Origin: an uncultured Prochlorococcus sp.
GTDB taxonomy: Bacteria > Cyanobacteriota > Cyanobacteriia > PCC-6307 > Cyanobiaceae
Direction of reading: 5' to 3'
Length of the DNA: 64,000 bases
Assembly: GCA_902573565.1 (NCBI GenBank)
Contig: CACGKI010000002.1
Location: forward strand, 42,264-106,263
Shown one piece after another: positions 1-7,630 of this stretch. Both the position numbers and the translations under genes were made by a program. Under the pieces are notes generated by a model. It was not told where the DNA came from. It did no database searches and saw nothing but the letters and a program-made list of their open reading frames with translations. Each line of letters opens with the position of its first letter. Position 1 is the stretch's first letter.

Positions 1-111
1 GAGTTGGCCTACTACAACAAAATCAGAAAAGAGATGGATGATATGAAAAAAGAACCTTATAAAAGAGGGATACCTCTTAATTGGAATAACCTAGAAGAAA
101 TACACAAATGA
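1..111 (+). CDS. C-terminal fragment of an unidentified protein
   Basis: An open frame runs in from the left edge and ends at a TGA at 109-111, giving 36 residues (ELAYYNKIRKEMDD...). The tail is charged, rich in Lys and Glu. The start lies outside the window, so the family cannot be judged. Confidence 0.5.
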   Translation, partial: ELAYYNKIRKEMDDMKKEPYKRGIPLNWNNLEEIHK

Positions 112-337
112 TTTAAAAACTTTTTTATTAATTGATGGAATTCTTATGCTTCCTTGTTTCCCTTTACTGATAATTATTAAAGGGAAAAAAATAATAGAAA
201 TTCCCTGAGATTTTAACCATATTCAAATTCAATTGTTGATCCTTTATCCGTATAAGGGAGTTCCTCAAACCGTACATATTTATTAGTCGGATAGCTTGCC
301 TGACTAGTTAGAACATTAATGTAGTCGTCATGAGCAA

Positions 338-475
338 ATGTCTACAAAATCCACCCAAAAAGAAGATCATAAATCTGAGATTGAAGAAAGATCAGAAGAG
401 GAACTTCTTGAAGAAGAAATCAGGAATCAGAAAACATTGGATAGCTTTGTTGAATCTGATAAAAACTGGAGCTGA
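338..475 (+). CDS. Small acidic hypothetical protein, 45 aa
   Basis: An ATG at 338 opens a 45-residue frame (MSTKSTQKEDHK...) ending in TGA. It is strongly acidic, with runs of Glu near residues 15-27, and has no hydrophobic segment, so it is probably a soluble, partly disordered peptide. It sits 27 bases before the next gene on the same strand, so the two may be cotranscribed. A short hairpin (TAGTCGG at 284-290 with CC-GACTA at 299-306) lies in the upstream gap. No family recognised. Confidence 0.5.
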   Translation: MSTKSTQKEDHKSEIEERSEEELLEEEIRNQKTLDSFVESDKNWS

Positions 476-502
476 ACAAAACTCATTTATTAGGAGAAAG
501 CT

Positions 503-688
503 ATGAACTTAAAAAGATCACCATTCTCAATCTTAAATAAAGAGAGTAGAGAAATTGACTATATCAAAGGAGTTTACAAGAGAAAAATTCAAGCTGAAAT
601 TGAATCTTATAAAGATCCCGAAGATGAAGATAAGAGAGACACAATCCAAGTCCAAGATATATTGATGCTTGATAGGATATCAATTTAG
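503..688 (+). CDS. Hypothetical protein, 61 aa
   Basis: Encodes MNLKRSPFSILNKES..., a soluble charged protein with no recognised domain. A good Shine-Dalgarno (TAGGAGAAAG) lies just upstream of the ATG, which supports this start. Its TAG stop shares four bases (TTAG, 685-688) with the stop of the convergent gene, so the two 3' ends are locked together. Confidence 0.6.
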   Translation: MNLKRSPFSILNKESREIDYIKGVYKRKIQAEIESYKDPEDEDKRDTIQVQDILMLDRISI

Positions 689-987
689 TTATTCTTTTTT
701 TTCTTCTTCTTACCCTTTTTTTTCTTCTTTACCTTTTCATAAACCTCATCAGCCTTCTGTTCAATATTATCCAGCTTATTTGAAAGTTCCTTTAAAGTTT
801 CTGCTTTTTCTTCTTTAACTACGGTATTTTTTAGCCCAATAATTTTAACAGGCTCTTCTTTAACTACAGTATCTTTTATCTCTTCAGTTTTAATTCCAAA
901 CTTACCTTTTATAAAATTGGCTATAAAAATAAGCACAGGTACATGAACTAGACCACCTATTACTATTCTTGTTTCTGAATAAGCCAT
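685..987 (-). CDS. Single-pass membrane protein with lysine-rich tail, 100 aa
   Basis: Residues 7-27 (IVIGGLVHVPVLIFIANFIKG) form one probable membrane segment. A charged stretch with two copies of a TVVKEE motif follows, then a coiled-coil-like region (residues 62-86), and the protein ends in an almost pure Lys tract. A basic cytoplasmic tail like this could bind nucleic acid or acidic lipid, but that is speculation. No family recognised. The ATG start is clear; the stop overlaps the convergent upstream gene by four bases. Confidence 0.6.
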   Translation of the reverse strand: MAYSETRIVIGGLVHVPVLIFIANFIKGKFGIKTEEIKDTVVKEEPVKIIGLKNTVVKEEKAETLKELSNKLDNIEQKADEVYEKVKKKKKGKKKKKKNN

Positions 988-1127
988 TTAATAGTTAAAG
1001 TTCTGAGATATTTAAGCATAAATTTAATTTTTAAATTTGTTTTATTAAGGCAAAAAATATTAGTAATCATTTCTTGATTCGTAGATCAATAATCTTGCTA
1101 TTAATTAAGTAGAGACTTTTTTATTAA

Positions 1128-1217
1128 ATGCCATTAGACGTATTTCTAATGAACATGTGTATTGTAGTTATAGCGTTGCTTATCAGAAGAGAAATCCCAC
1201 TTAAGAAGGCGAGATAA
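1128..1217 (+). CDS. Very small hydrophobic peptide, 29 aa
   Basis: The ATG at 1128 gives MPLDVFLMNMCIVVIALLIR followed by a basic tail. It is essentially one membrane span and lies three bases before another small membrane ORF on the same strand. The tandem arrangement supports a real bicistronic unit, but 29 codons could be chance in AT-rich DNA. Confidence 0.4.
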   Translation: MPLDVFLMNMCIVVIALLIRREIPLKKAR

Positions 1218-1220
1218 ATT

Positions 1221-1340
1221 ATGAAAACACAAATCTTAAAAGAGCATTACATTCCAAATATCCATGCTATTACTCTTTTACTAATGCTTCTTCTATGTCT
1301 GTGGTTACCTCTAGCACTAAGATTCTTATTAATAATTTAG
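1221..1340 (+). CDS. Very small membrane peptide, 39 aa
   Basis: Encodes MKTQILKEHYIPNIHAITLL... with a hydrophobic stretch from about residue 16 to the end (LLLMLLLCLWLPLALRFLLII), a single C-terminal membrane span. It starts three bases after the stop of the preceding peptide. No homologue recognised; one-span peptides of this size are common and under-annotated in Prochlorococcus. Confidence 0.45.
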   Translation: MKTQILKEHYIPNIHAITLLLMLLLCLWLPLALRFLLII

Positions 1341-1389
1341 TCGAATTAATTTCATTAATACTCTTATCGTTTAACTTTAACGACCTTTT

Positions 1390-1539
1390 TTATGGGTATA
1401 ACTTTTTAATAGCTTCTTGTTGTTCTTGTTTTTTTATTTCTGCAGCATCATATACGGGACAGGTATTCTGATTAAGTGATAAGAAAAAAGCACTTTTTTT
1501 AAAACGTTTGAATATAGGAGTCAATAGTAACCTTCTCAT
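1390..1539 (-). CDS. Small basic hypothetical protein, 49 aa
   Basis: An ATG at 1539 (minus strand) opens MRRLLLTPIFKRFKK..., which is basic at the N-terminus and ends with a Lys/Glu/Gln-rich helix (AAEIKKQEQQEAIKKLYP). No membrane span or recognised domain. It lies 21 bases downstream of the DUF1651 gene on the same strand and may be its operon partner. Confidence 0.45.
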   Translation of the reverse strand: MRRLLLTPIFKRFKKSAFFLSLNQNTCPVYDAAEIKKQEQQEAIKKLYP

Positions 1540-1560
1540 TTTTTATATTTGCTAATTTGT

Positions 1561-1827
1561 TCAAACATACTTATCTCCCTCTTTTTCCCAAACTTCCTCA
1601 GTTTTCCTCCAACCATGAGAGATTAACCTTTCATAAATTTCTCTAGCTAAATCTATGTCTACAGAAATTGTAGTTGTCATTAAAGGTGGTTCTTTTCCAA
1701 ACAAACCAACTATTTTTCCAGTATCTACAAACATATACTCAAAAACACCATCTATGCTTTTATCGTTTTTTATAAACCTTTTTACTTCTGTCCTTTTTGG
1801 ATTAATCAACCAATAAGATTTAGTCAT
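1561..1827 (-). CDS. DUF1651 family protein, 88 aa
   Basis: Matches the pattern I know for DUF1651: an N-terminal W-L-x-[ND] start, F-x-x-[DK] repeats, a central G-x-x-G-x-x-PPLM segment (residues 42-50 here), and a C-terminal WxKLxxxGW-like block (ERLISHGWRKTEE). The function of this marine picocyanobacterial family is unknown. A second member lies at 11110-11358. The ATG start is clear. Family assignment is from memory of the motif pattern. Confidence 0.75.
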   Translation of the reverse strand: MTKSYWLINPKRTEVKRFIKNDKSIDGVFEYMFVDTGKIVGLFGKEPPLMTTTISVDIDLAREIYERLISHGWRKTEEVWEKEGDKYV

Positions 1828-1858
1828 TAATTAGAAGGTATAAGTAGTAAGCCTTTCA

Positions 1859-2140
1859 TTAACAATATAGAGCTACTGTTTGATCTAAATCTGCACAAGG
1901 TTCAATAGTAAATTCCAATAATTCTCTCCAAGGACTCCACTGTTTCCAAATAGTTTCTAAAGAATCAGCTTCTACAACAGAGTACCCATTGCCATGTTGA
2001 GGTAAGAAAATCCAAGATTTAACGTCATAACCCTCTGGTCTATTTTGTGGCCCTCCTTTGTCGTACCATTCTTTTAACATTTTTGATCCCTTGTCTTGGG
2101 CGTTTGCATTAGTAAATTTATAAGAAATTAAAAAAAGCAT
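1859..2140 (-). CDS. DUF3303-like protein, 93 aa
   Basis: A small alpha/beta protein (MLFLISYKFTNANAQDKG...) with a W-x-x-x-x-x-GxGYSVVEAD core (residues 43-58) and a W-x-x-W-R-E-L-L-E-F-x-I-x-P block near residues 68-81. This is the typical layout of DUF3303, a dimeric ferredoxin-fold-like cyanobacterial family of unknown function. A longer relative of the same pattern is two genes upstream at 2512-2832. Confidence 0.65.
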   Translation of the reverse strand: MLFLISYKFTNANAQDKGSKMLKEWYDKGGPQNRPEGYDVKSWIFLPQHGNGYSVVEADSLETIWKQWSPWRELLEFTIEPCADLDQTVALYC

Positions 2141-2179
2141 AAATAAATAATAATCTAAACTTATTTTAATATTCTAAAT

Positions 2180-2458
2180 TTAAAAGTAACTTGATATGAC
2201 AGTCGAATCATAAATATGACCTGCACTCTCAATTAATGGTTTAACTGCTGGATCTTCAAACATAGCTATTGATTTACCTTCTTCACCCTGTTCAATAAGA
2301 ATTACACTGGTTGGATCTTCTTTCTTTACACCTTTATATAAGCAAACAATTCCAAGTTCTTTATTCATTTGTATATTTTCTTGGCTGTCATAAACTGCAG
2401 CCCATTCCTCAAAAGGAACGCTTATTTTGAATGTAAAAACAGTAGTTTCAAGAGACAT
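2180..2458 (-). CDS. DUF3764-like protein, 92 aa
   Basis: Encodes MSLETTVFTFKISVPFEEW... with a mid-section YKGVKKEDPTSVILIEQGEEG and a C-terminal ESAGHIYDSTVISSYF. This matches my memory of DUF3764, small single-domain proteins of marine cyanobacteria with no known function. The ATG at 2458 is immediately preceded by the T-tract of the terminator-like hairpin that ends the upstream gene, so there is no room for a normal ribosome binding site between hairpin and start. Confidence 0.6.
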   Translation of the reverse strand: MSLETTVFTFKISVPFEEWAAVYDSQENIQMNKELGIVCLYKGVKKEDPTSVILIEQGEEGKSIAMFEDPAVKPLIESAGHIYDSTVISSYF

Positions 2459-2483
2459 AAAAAAAAGGAGCCAGTTGCTCCTT
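2459..2483 (-). terminator. Rho-independent terminator, or start-codon hairpin
   Basis: On the minus strand AAGGAGC, loop AACTG, GCTCCTT is followed by a run of T that continues to 2459. The T-run touches the ATG of the downstream gene (2458). As a terminator it would end the gene at 2512-2832. The 5' arm also contains a perfect Shine-Dalgarno-like AAGGAG. Confidence 0.65.
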
Positions 2484-2511
2484 ATTCTAGATCGACTGTC
2501 AATTAATTGAA

Positions 2512-2832
2512 TTATCCCATTGCGGCAACAGCATCAGCAACTTGTTTGTTTCTTTGAATAACCTCATCATCATTTAAAACAGCAGTGATATTCCAATCAA
2601 GACCAAATTTCGCTCTCCACACTCCAAAATGTTGAGATATTGCTAGGTGATTATCAGCCTTGAAAGTTACAAAAACCTCTCCTGTTTCAGGAGCATGTAA
2701 TCTACTTACCAATTCAAATCCATCAAAATTATCCATAGGTGCGCCGGAAGCAATATACTGCTCAAACATCTTGTAACCTTCGGACTGAGAAATTCCGTCT
2801 GGAATAAGTCCATGAACGTGATAGTAAGCCAT
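2512..2832 (-). CDS. DUF3303-like protein, 106 aa
   Basis: Encodes MAYYHVHGLIPDGISQSEGY... with the DUF3303-type core: G-E-V-F-V-T-F-K-A-D then HFGVWRAKFGLDWNITAVL and an Asp/Glu-rich end. It is more diverged than the copy at 1859-2140 and has an added C-terminal helix (EVIQRNKQVADAVAAMG). A small soluble protein of unknown function. It is the first gene of a minus-strand run of DUF genes. Confidence 0.55.
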   Translation of the reverse strand: MAYYHVHGLIPDGISQSEGYKMFEQYIASGAPMDNFDGFELVSRLHAPETGEVFVTFKADNHLAISQHFGVWRAKFGLDWNITAVLNDDEVIQRNKQVADAVAAMG

Positions 2833-3003
2833 AAATAAAAATCATGAATGTAATATCAATTTAAAAACCATATTTTAAAAAGCATTTAAATTATCTTTAA
2901 ATTTAGATTTTTAAGCCTTTTTCAATATGAATTCGCGAAAAAAGATTTTTTATTTGGTATAGCATGTACCGTTTATAAATTTTTTGTTAGTTATTAATTA
3001 ATT

Positions 3004-3186
3004 ATGAGTTATTTTGCTGAACCTAACCATATTGAATATGATGCATGGTTCGATGAAAATGTCGACCCACTGGATCTTGTGAATTACTCAGATGAAAAGG
3101 AGTTCAGTGATTCGGTACACTTTAAATTCCATAAGATGTCCACTAGAAATTTAACGATTGGATCTTCTGATAATTTTCACTGGTAA
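3004..3186 (+). CDS. Hypothetical protein, 60 aa
   Basis: An acidic, aromatic-rich soluble protein (MSYFAEPNHIEYDAWFDEN...) with Asp/Glu through the first 40 residues and a His/Lys-containing end (KFHKMS...DNFHW). The ATG is the only plausible start. No recognised family, and no neighbouring gene of known function to suggest a role. Confidence 0.5.
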   Translation: MSYFAEPNHIEYDAWFDENVDPLDLVNYSDEKEFSDSVHFKFHKMSTRNLTIGSSDNFHW

Positions 3187-3223
3187 GTAAAAGATTTTTT
3201 TACTCGATAGATATTTATGCATC

Positions 3224-3601
3224 TCACGCATTATATGTTCCATCACTTTCTCTTCTTGCCTTTGCCAATACAATTTCATCTACAACTTTTTCAATCATAT
3301 AAGCACTTTTTTTACCAAAGCATTTTTCTTTTTTAATACTCTCAAAATCATTTGGGATTAAATCATTATGTTCACAACAATCGCATTTAATATCAATTTT
3401 CTTACCTCTGAAAACCTCCAAAGCTCTAGAAAAAATCCATTGCTGAACTGAAATACTTTCCCAACTATCAAAATTAGACCAATCATCAAAATCACTACTT
3501 AGGATACCTTTTAATCCATCTGCCTTATGTACAAATGATAAATGTGCATCTTTTCTTGATTCATCATTAATTCCAATTACTTTGACATAATTTTGTTTCA
3601 T
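3224..3601 (-). CDS. Hypothetical protein with CxCC motif, 125 aa
   Basis: The ATG at 3601 is preferred over an upstream TTG at 3616. The protein starts MKQNYVKVIGINDESRKDA. A C-D-C-C-x-H segment around residue 80 and another Cys about 25 residues later could bind a metal, but no zinc-finger family is recognised. A polar C-terminal helix follows (EKVVDEIVLAKARRE). Soluble. Confidence 0.55.
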   Translation of the reverse strand: MKQNYVKVIGINDESRKDAHLSFVHKADGLKGILSSDFDDWSNFDSWESISVQQWIFSRALEVFRGKKIDIKCDCCEHNDLIPNDFESIKKEKCFGKKSAYMIEKVVDEIVLAKARRESDGTYNA

Positions 3602-3737
3602 TCGTAATAAAATCAATAGAGATACTATATAAATCTAAAGCAAAATTTGATTAACCATTAACGAAAAAAACTTTGAATCCACATTAAAAATATTAGCAAG
3701 CTAAAAACAACTAAAAATAGACTTAAGTTTTCAAAAC

Positions 3738-3881
3738 TTAAGCGCAAATAACTGATAAGTCTACAAAATTCTTATTTTCATCTGCAAGTTCAGTTATGAT
3801 TCTATTGAGCCATTCAGAGGTCGTTTCACAATAGCCTACATTTAAAATAGTTTTTTGCTTTGCTGTTTCTTCTTTATTCAT
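3738..3881 (-). CDS. Small hypothetical protein, 47 aa
   Basis: Encodes MNKEETAKQKTILNVGYCET... ending NFVDLSVICA. A balanced soluble composition and a clear ATG argue for a real gene. No family recognised. It stands alone between the CxCC protein and the gene at 4064, with about 120-180 bases empty on each side. Confidence 0.5.
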   Translation of the reverse strand: MNKEETAKQKTILNVGYCETTSEWLNRIITELADENKNFVDLSVICA

Positions 3882-4063
3882 AGTTAGAGTATTTTTATAT
3901 AAACTAGTCTTTGATTAAATCTATGTGAATAAGTCTTAATTACTATCTATTTTAAAAAGTTGTATTTAATACATATTTAAGAACTGCTAGTAAACAAATA
4001 AAATTAAATCGTTGACAAGAAAATCTATACAAGTAACAGTAGAAAAAATTTATTATTTAACCT

Positions 4064-4249
4064 ATGAATAACATCAAGATTGAGGAATTGATGAAAGTAA
4101 GGTTCGATAGTATTGCTAATAGAATTAGTCAATTAAACAAAAGGGAAAGTGAGTCTTTATTGCTTGAGCATCTTGAGTGGTTGGAGGGAGGATGGGAATC
4201 TGAAGAAATCTTATTTTTAAAAAAACCCTACAGAAAATGGTGGTTCTAA
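4064..4249 (+). CDS. Hypothetical protein, 61 aa
   Basis: Encodes MNNIKIEELMKVRFDSIANR..., predicted mostly helical and soluble, with a Trp-rich end (WLEGGWESEEILFLKKPYRKWWF). It is convergent with thiD, whose stop is 19 bases away. No recognised domain. Confidence 0.55.
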   Translation: MNNIKIEELMKVRFDSIANRISQLNKRESESLLLEHLEWLEGGWESEEILFLKKPYRKWWF

Positions 4250-4267
4250 ATCCATTTCTATAAATAA

Positions 4268-5047
4268 TTAATGCTGGCCCAAGGGACCTGGGCCAGATCC
4301 TATTTTGTAAGAATTTTCTAAAGATTTCTCAACAAATAATTTTGCTTTTTGTATGGAATCAAGTAGCTCAAAACCTAAAGCTTTGTAACTACAAATAGCA
4401 GCGCTCAAAGTACAACCACTACCGTGGGTATTTTTTGTATTTATAAAATTATTAAGGAGCCACTCTTTTCTTCCATTTGAGTCAAGAAAAAAATCCTTTC
4501 CTTTCATATCTTCTAAACCGCCACCTTTTATAAGTACCGCTTTAGCTCCAAGACCAATAATATTTCTTGCGGAATTTTCGATATCTTCTTTACTCCTTAT
4601 TTCTAAACCAGAAAGTAGATTTGCTTCATAAATATTTGGAGTTACCAAATCCGCAATTGGTAATAAGAGTTTTTTATAAGCATTAATCGCAGAATCTTCC
4701 AGTAATTTAGAACCCGTTCTTGTAACCATTACTGGGTCAATAATTTTGGTTATTTTATACGTATTTAATTTTGAAGCAGTATCATTAATTATTCTTTCAT
4801 TTAGTAACATTCCAGTTTTTAAAGCATCAATACAAAAATCAGCGAATAAAGTATCTAACTGACTTATTAAAGTATTCTTCTCTACTGGTTGAACGCATGC
4901 AACCTCAACACTATTTTGTGCCGTAATACATGTAATAACAGAACATCCATGTACTTTAAGGGCCATAAAAGTTCTCAAGTCAGCCTGAATGCCTGCTCCA
5001 CCGCCAGAGTCACTACCGCCAATTGTAAGTGCGATTTTAGAATACAT
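4268..5047 (-). CDS. thiD: Hydroxymethylpyrimidine/phosphomethylpyrimidine kinase
   Basis: Cytosolic ribokinase-fold enzyme that phosphorylates HMP and then HMP-P to HMP-PP for thiamine synthesis. The N-terminal IGGSDSGGGAGIQADLRTF is the family substrate/ATP motif, and NTHGSGCTLSAA (about residues 206-217) is the C-terminal anion hole with its catalytic Asp/Cys position read as Gly-Ser-Gly-Cys. The ending GPGPLGQH is typical. At 259 aa it is full length. It lies 51 bases downstream of tenA in the same direction, forming a pyrimidine-salvage pair. I see no TPP riboswitch in the leader. Confidence 0.93.
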   Translation of the reverse strand: MYSKIALTIGGSDSGGGAGIQADLRTFMALKVHGCSVITCITAQNSVEVACVQPVEKNTLISQLDTLFADFCIDALKTGMLLNERIINDTASKLNTYKITKIIDPVMVTRTGSKLLEDSAINAYKKLLLPIADLVTPNIYEANLLSGLEIRSKEDIENSARNIIGLGAKAVLIKGGGLEDMKGKDFFLDSNGRKEWLLNNFINTKNTHGSGCTLSAAICSYKALGFELLDSIQKAKLFVEKSLENSYKIGSGPGPLGQH

Positions 5048-5098
5048 GGTTTAACAAACTAAGATTTATAAATATCATAAAAATATTTTAAATTTAAA

Positions 5099-5725
5099 TT
5101 AGAAATCTGAATATGCATTAAAAAAATCTAACTCCAATTCCATAGCTCTCCTGTATAAATATTTTGCCTGATTAATATCATAATATGTTTCTTTATTGGT
5201 CTCAATAAGATTTTCAAGTGAATTTGCTAGCTTTTCAAAGCTCGCATCTGAGTAAGTAATTATCCATTCTTTATATTTAATGTCAAAATTCTCCTTATAC
5301 AAACTTTTACCTATCCAAGAGTAAAGTCGCATACATGGAGTCATTGCAAACATTATTTCAACGGAGCTAAGTCTTTTAGAAGTATCTTCAAGGAAATCTG
5401 TATAGTTTTTAGTAGTTTTTTTTATATAGTTATTAGATAAATCAATATCCCATTCTTTTGCATAAGTTTCATGAAGTATTAACTCCTCTGAAACGCCCAT
5501 CAAAAGTTCACTCAACTTCCTTATTGAATACTTATCTTTTGATTTAGAAACTGCAAGACCATATGCCTTAGCAAAAGTCTCTAAAAAGAAATAATCTTGA
5601 GCTAAATATTCTTGAAAAATATTTTTAGGGAGACTTCCATTCTTTAAACCTTGAACAAATTTTGTATTTAAACTTTGTAAAGCAATCTCATAATTATCCT
5701 CCCAAAGTTTTTTTGTTATTTTCAT
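5099..5725 (-). CDS. tenA: TenA family thiaminase II / aminopyrimidine aminohydrolase
   Basis: An all-helical TenA protein of 208 aa. It hydrolyses aminomethyl-HMP-type breakdown products of thiamine to HMP, or thiamine itself. Expected active-site residues are visible: Asp44 in QDYFFL, Cys131 in MTPCMRLYSWIG, Tyr135, and a C-terminal Glu near 197-199. The Tyr usually found three after Asp44 is Phe47 here. Retention of Cys131 places it in the TenA_C group. Cotranscription with thiD fits a role in salvaging degraded thiamine. Confidence 0.88.
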   Translation of the reverse strand: MKITKKLWEDNYEIALQSLNTKFVQGLKNGSLPKNIFQEYLAQDYFFLETFAKAYGLAVSKSKDKYSIRKLSELLMGVSEELILHETYAKEWDIDLSNNYIKKTTKNYTDFLEDTSKRLSSVEIMFAMTPCMRLYSWIGKSLYKENFDIKYKEWIITYSDASFEKLANSLENLIETNKETYYDINQAKYLYRRAMELELDFFNAYSDF

Positions 5726-5820
5726 TTTTCTTTTTTTTTTGATTTTTAGTTATTCTAAAATTTTTTATATTTTTTACCTACAAACTTAATCTTATTTTTC
5801 TAGGATTGAAAGAAAGAATT

Positions 5821-7311
5821 ATGAAAGACATAAATATCTTATGGTTTAAGAAAGATCTAAGAATTTATGATAATGAAGCTCTTTGCGAAGCTATAAAAAA
5901 TAATGATATTTTACCTATTTACATTATTGAGTTAGATATTTGGAACCAAAATACACATTCCAACAGGCAGTGGCAATTTTGCAAAGAAAGTCTAATAGAT
6001 TTAAGAAATGCACTTGCTGAGATTGGACAACCATTAATTATTAGGACTGGAAATGTTATTAATATTTTTAATGAAATTAGTTCAAAATTTAAAATCAGGG
6101 GGATATATAGCCATCAAGAAACTGGAGATTGGCTTTCTTATAAAAGAGATCAAAAAGTAAGAGAATGGGCTTTAAGCAAAAATATTATTTGGAAGGAATT
6201 TCTACAATTTTCAGTTTTTAGAGGAAAATTAGATAGGAATAATTGGTCTAATATGTGGCAAAAGAATTCCGAAAAAAATTTAATTAAATCTCCATCAAGA
6301 ATTAATTCTATTAACTTTGATATTGGAGAAATACCCTCTGAAGAAATTTTTAACTTTAAAAAAGAAACTTGTCCAGGAAGAATGCAAGGTGGAAGAAAAA
6401 AAGGTTTAGAGAGAATGCAATACTTCTTTAGTAATAAGTTAGATTCTTATTCAAAAGATATTTCTAGCCCAGAAAAATCATTTGATAGCTGTTCAAGACT
6501 ATCGCCATATATTTGTTGGGGATGCATTTCATTAAAAGAGATTTTTAATAAGGCAAATATATCAAAAAACAATAATTCTAGGATGTTAAAAAGTAGATTA
6601 ACTTGGCATTGTCATTTTATTCAGAAACTTGAAAGTGAACCAGAATTAGAGTTTAAGGAATACCATCCTTTTTTTAAAAATATTAGAGAAAAAAACAATG
6701 AATTACTCTATTTATGGAGTTCGGGTAATACGGGCTTTCCCTTTATAGATGCATGTATGCGCTCATTAAATTTCAATGGATGGATTAACTTCAGGATGCG
6801 AGCCATGTTAATGTCTTTTGCTAGCTATAATTTATGGCTTCCATGGCAAGATTCGGGTTCTGAATTAGCAAATAAATTTGTAGATTATGAGCCTGGAATA
6901 CATTGGAATCAATGCCAAATGCAATCTGGAACTACATCTATAAATACAAATAGAATTTATAATCCTATTAAGCAAGGTATAGATCATGATCCCCATGGAA
7001 AATTTATAAAAAAATGGATACCAGAATTAAAAGATATATCACTTAATTTCGTTCATGAACCATGGCTATTGTCTAGATTTAATATAGAAGAATATGAACA
7101 AATTAATTATGCAAGGCCAATAATTGATATTGCAAATAGCACTAAAAATGCTAGGAAGAAAATTCAGGAAATCACTAAAAAGGATGGATATTGGGATATC
7201 TCAAAAGAAATTTATTTAAAACATGGCTCTAGAAAAAGGATTAGAAAAAATATAAATAATAAAAAAATAGTGTCTAGGGAAATACAATATGAACTAAAAT
7301 TAGATATCTAA
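5821..7311 (+). CDS. Photolyase/cryptochrome family flavoprotein
   Basis: A 496-aa protein beginning MKDINILWFKKDLRIYDN, the N-terminal Rossmann antenna domain of the family (residues 1-130). The helical FAD-binding domain follows (about 210-470), with RLSPYICWGCIS, GFPFIDACMRSL, GWINFRMRAMLMSF and IYNPIKQGIDHDP. It probably uses blue light to repair UV damage in DNA. The flavin-proximal segment reads GIHWNQCQMQSGT rather than the NNGGWQWAASTGT-like motif of class I enzymes, so subclass and activity are uncertain. The start is the ATG at 5821; a TTG 15 bases upstream is less likely. Confidence 0.85.
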   Translation: MKDINILWFKKDLRIYDNEALCEAIKNNDILPIYIIELDIWNQNTHSNRQWQFCKESLIDLRNALAEIGQPLIIRTGNVINIFNEISSKFKIRGIYSHQETGDWLSYKRDQKVREWALSKNIIWKEFLQFSVFRGKLDRNNWSNMWQKNSEKNLIKSPSRINSINFDIGEIPSEEIFNFKKETCPGRMQGGRKKGLERMQYFFSNKLDSYSKDISSPEKSFDSCSRLSPYICWGCISLKEIFNKANISKNNNSRMLKSRLTWHCHFIQKLESEPELEFKEYHPFFKNIREKNNELLYLWSSGNTGFPFIDACMRSLNFNGWINFRMRAMLMSFASYNLWLPWQDSGSELANKFVDYEPGIHWNQCQMQSGTTSINTNRIYNPIKQGIDHDPHGKFIKKWIPELKDISLNFVHEPWLLSRFNIEEYEQINYARPIIDIANSTKNARKKIQEITKKDGYWDISKEIYLKHGSRKRIRKNINNKKIVSREIQYELKLDI

Positions 7312-7435
7312 ATTTGGTTATCAAAAAATACTATATCTTTTATTGGATAATAAAATTTTTAATTTTAGAATTTACTTTATAAATCCACGATTTAGTAATA
7401 CAAAGCTTTAATGTATCGATTAGATTTAAATAATT

Positions 7436-7609
7436 ATGTCTGAAAGATTTGAATGGGATGACACCAATAGTTCTGGTATATGGTGGAGTACTAATGTAGG
7501 TATTAGAGACGAATGTATCCTACTTAAGGAAGATACTCAATGCGAAGATTCAGATATCGTCGAACTTCTTAGGAGTATTGCACAAAATATTGAAGATAAT
7601 GGCCTTTAA
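7436..7609 (+). CDS. Small acidic hypothetical protein, 57 aa
   Basis: Encodes MSERFEWDDTNSSGIWWSTN..., acidic and soluble with three Cys and a C-terminal helix (DIVELLRSIAQNIEDNGL). The ATG start and codon usage resemble neighbouring genes. It lies between the photolyase gene and the convergent iminopeptidase gene. No family recognised. Confidence 0.55.
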   Translation: MSERFEWDDTNSSGIWWSTNVGIRDECILLKEDTQCEDSDIVELLRSIAQNIEDNGL

Positions 7610-7630
7610 TTTTTTAAGGAATATTCTCTT

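Noticed and set aside
4268..5806. TPP riboswitch upstream of thiD or tenA
   Set aside because: The 80-base leader is a T-rich tract without the conserved TPP aptamer blocks; no covariance search was possible.
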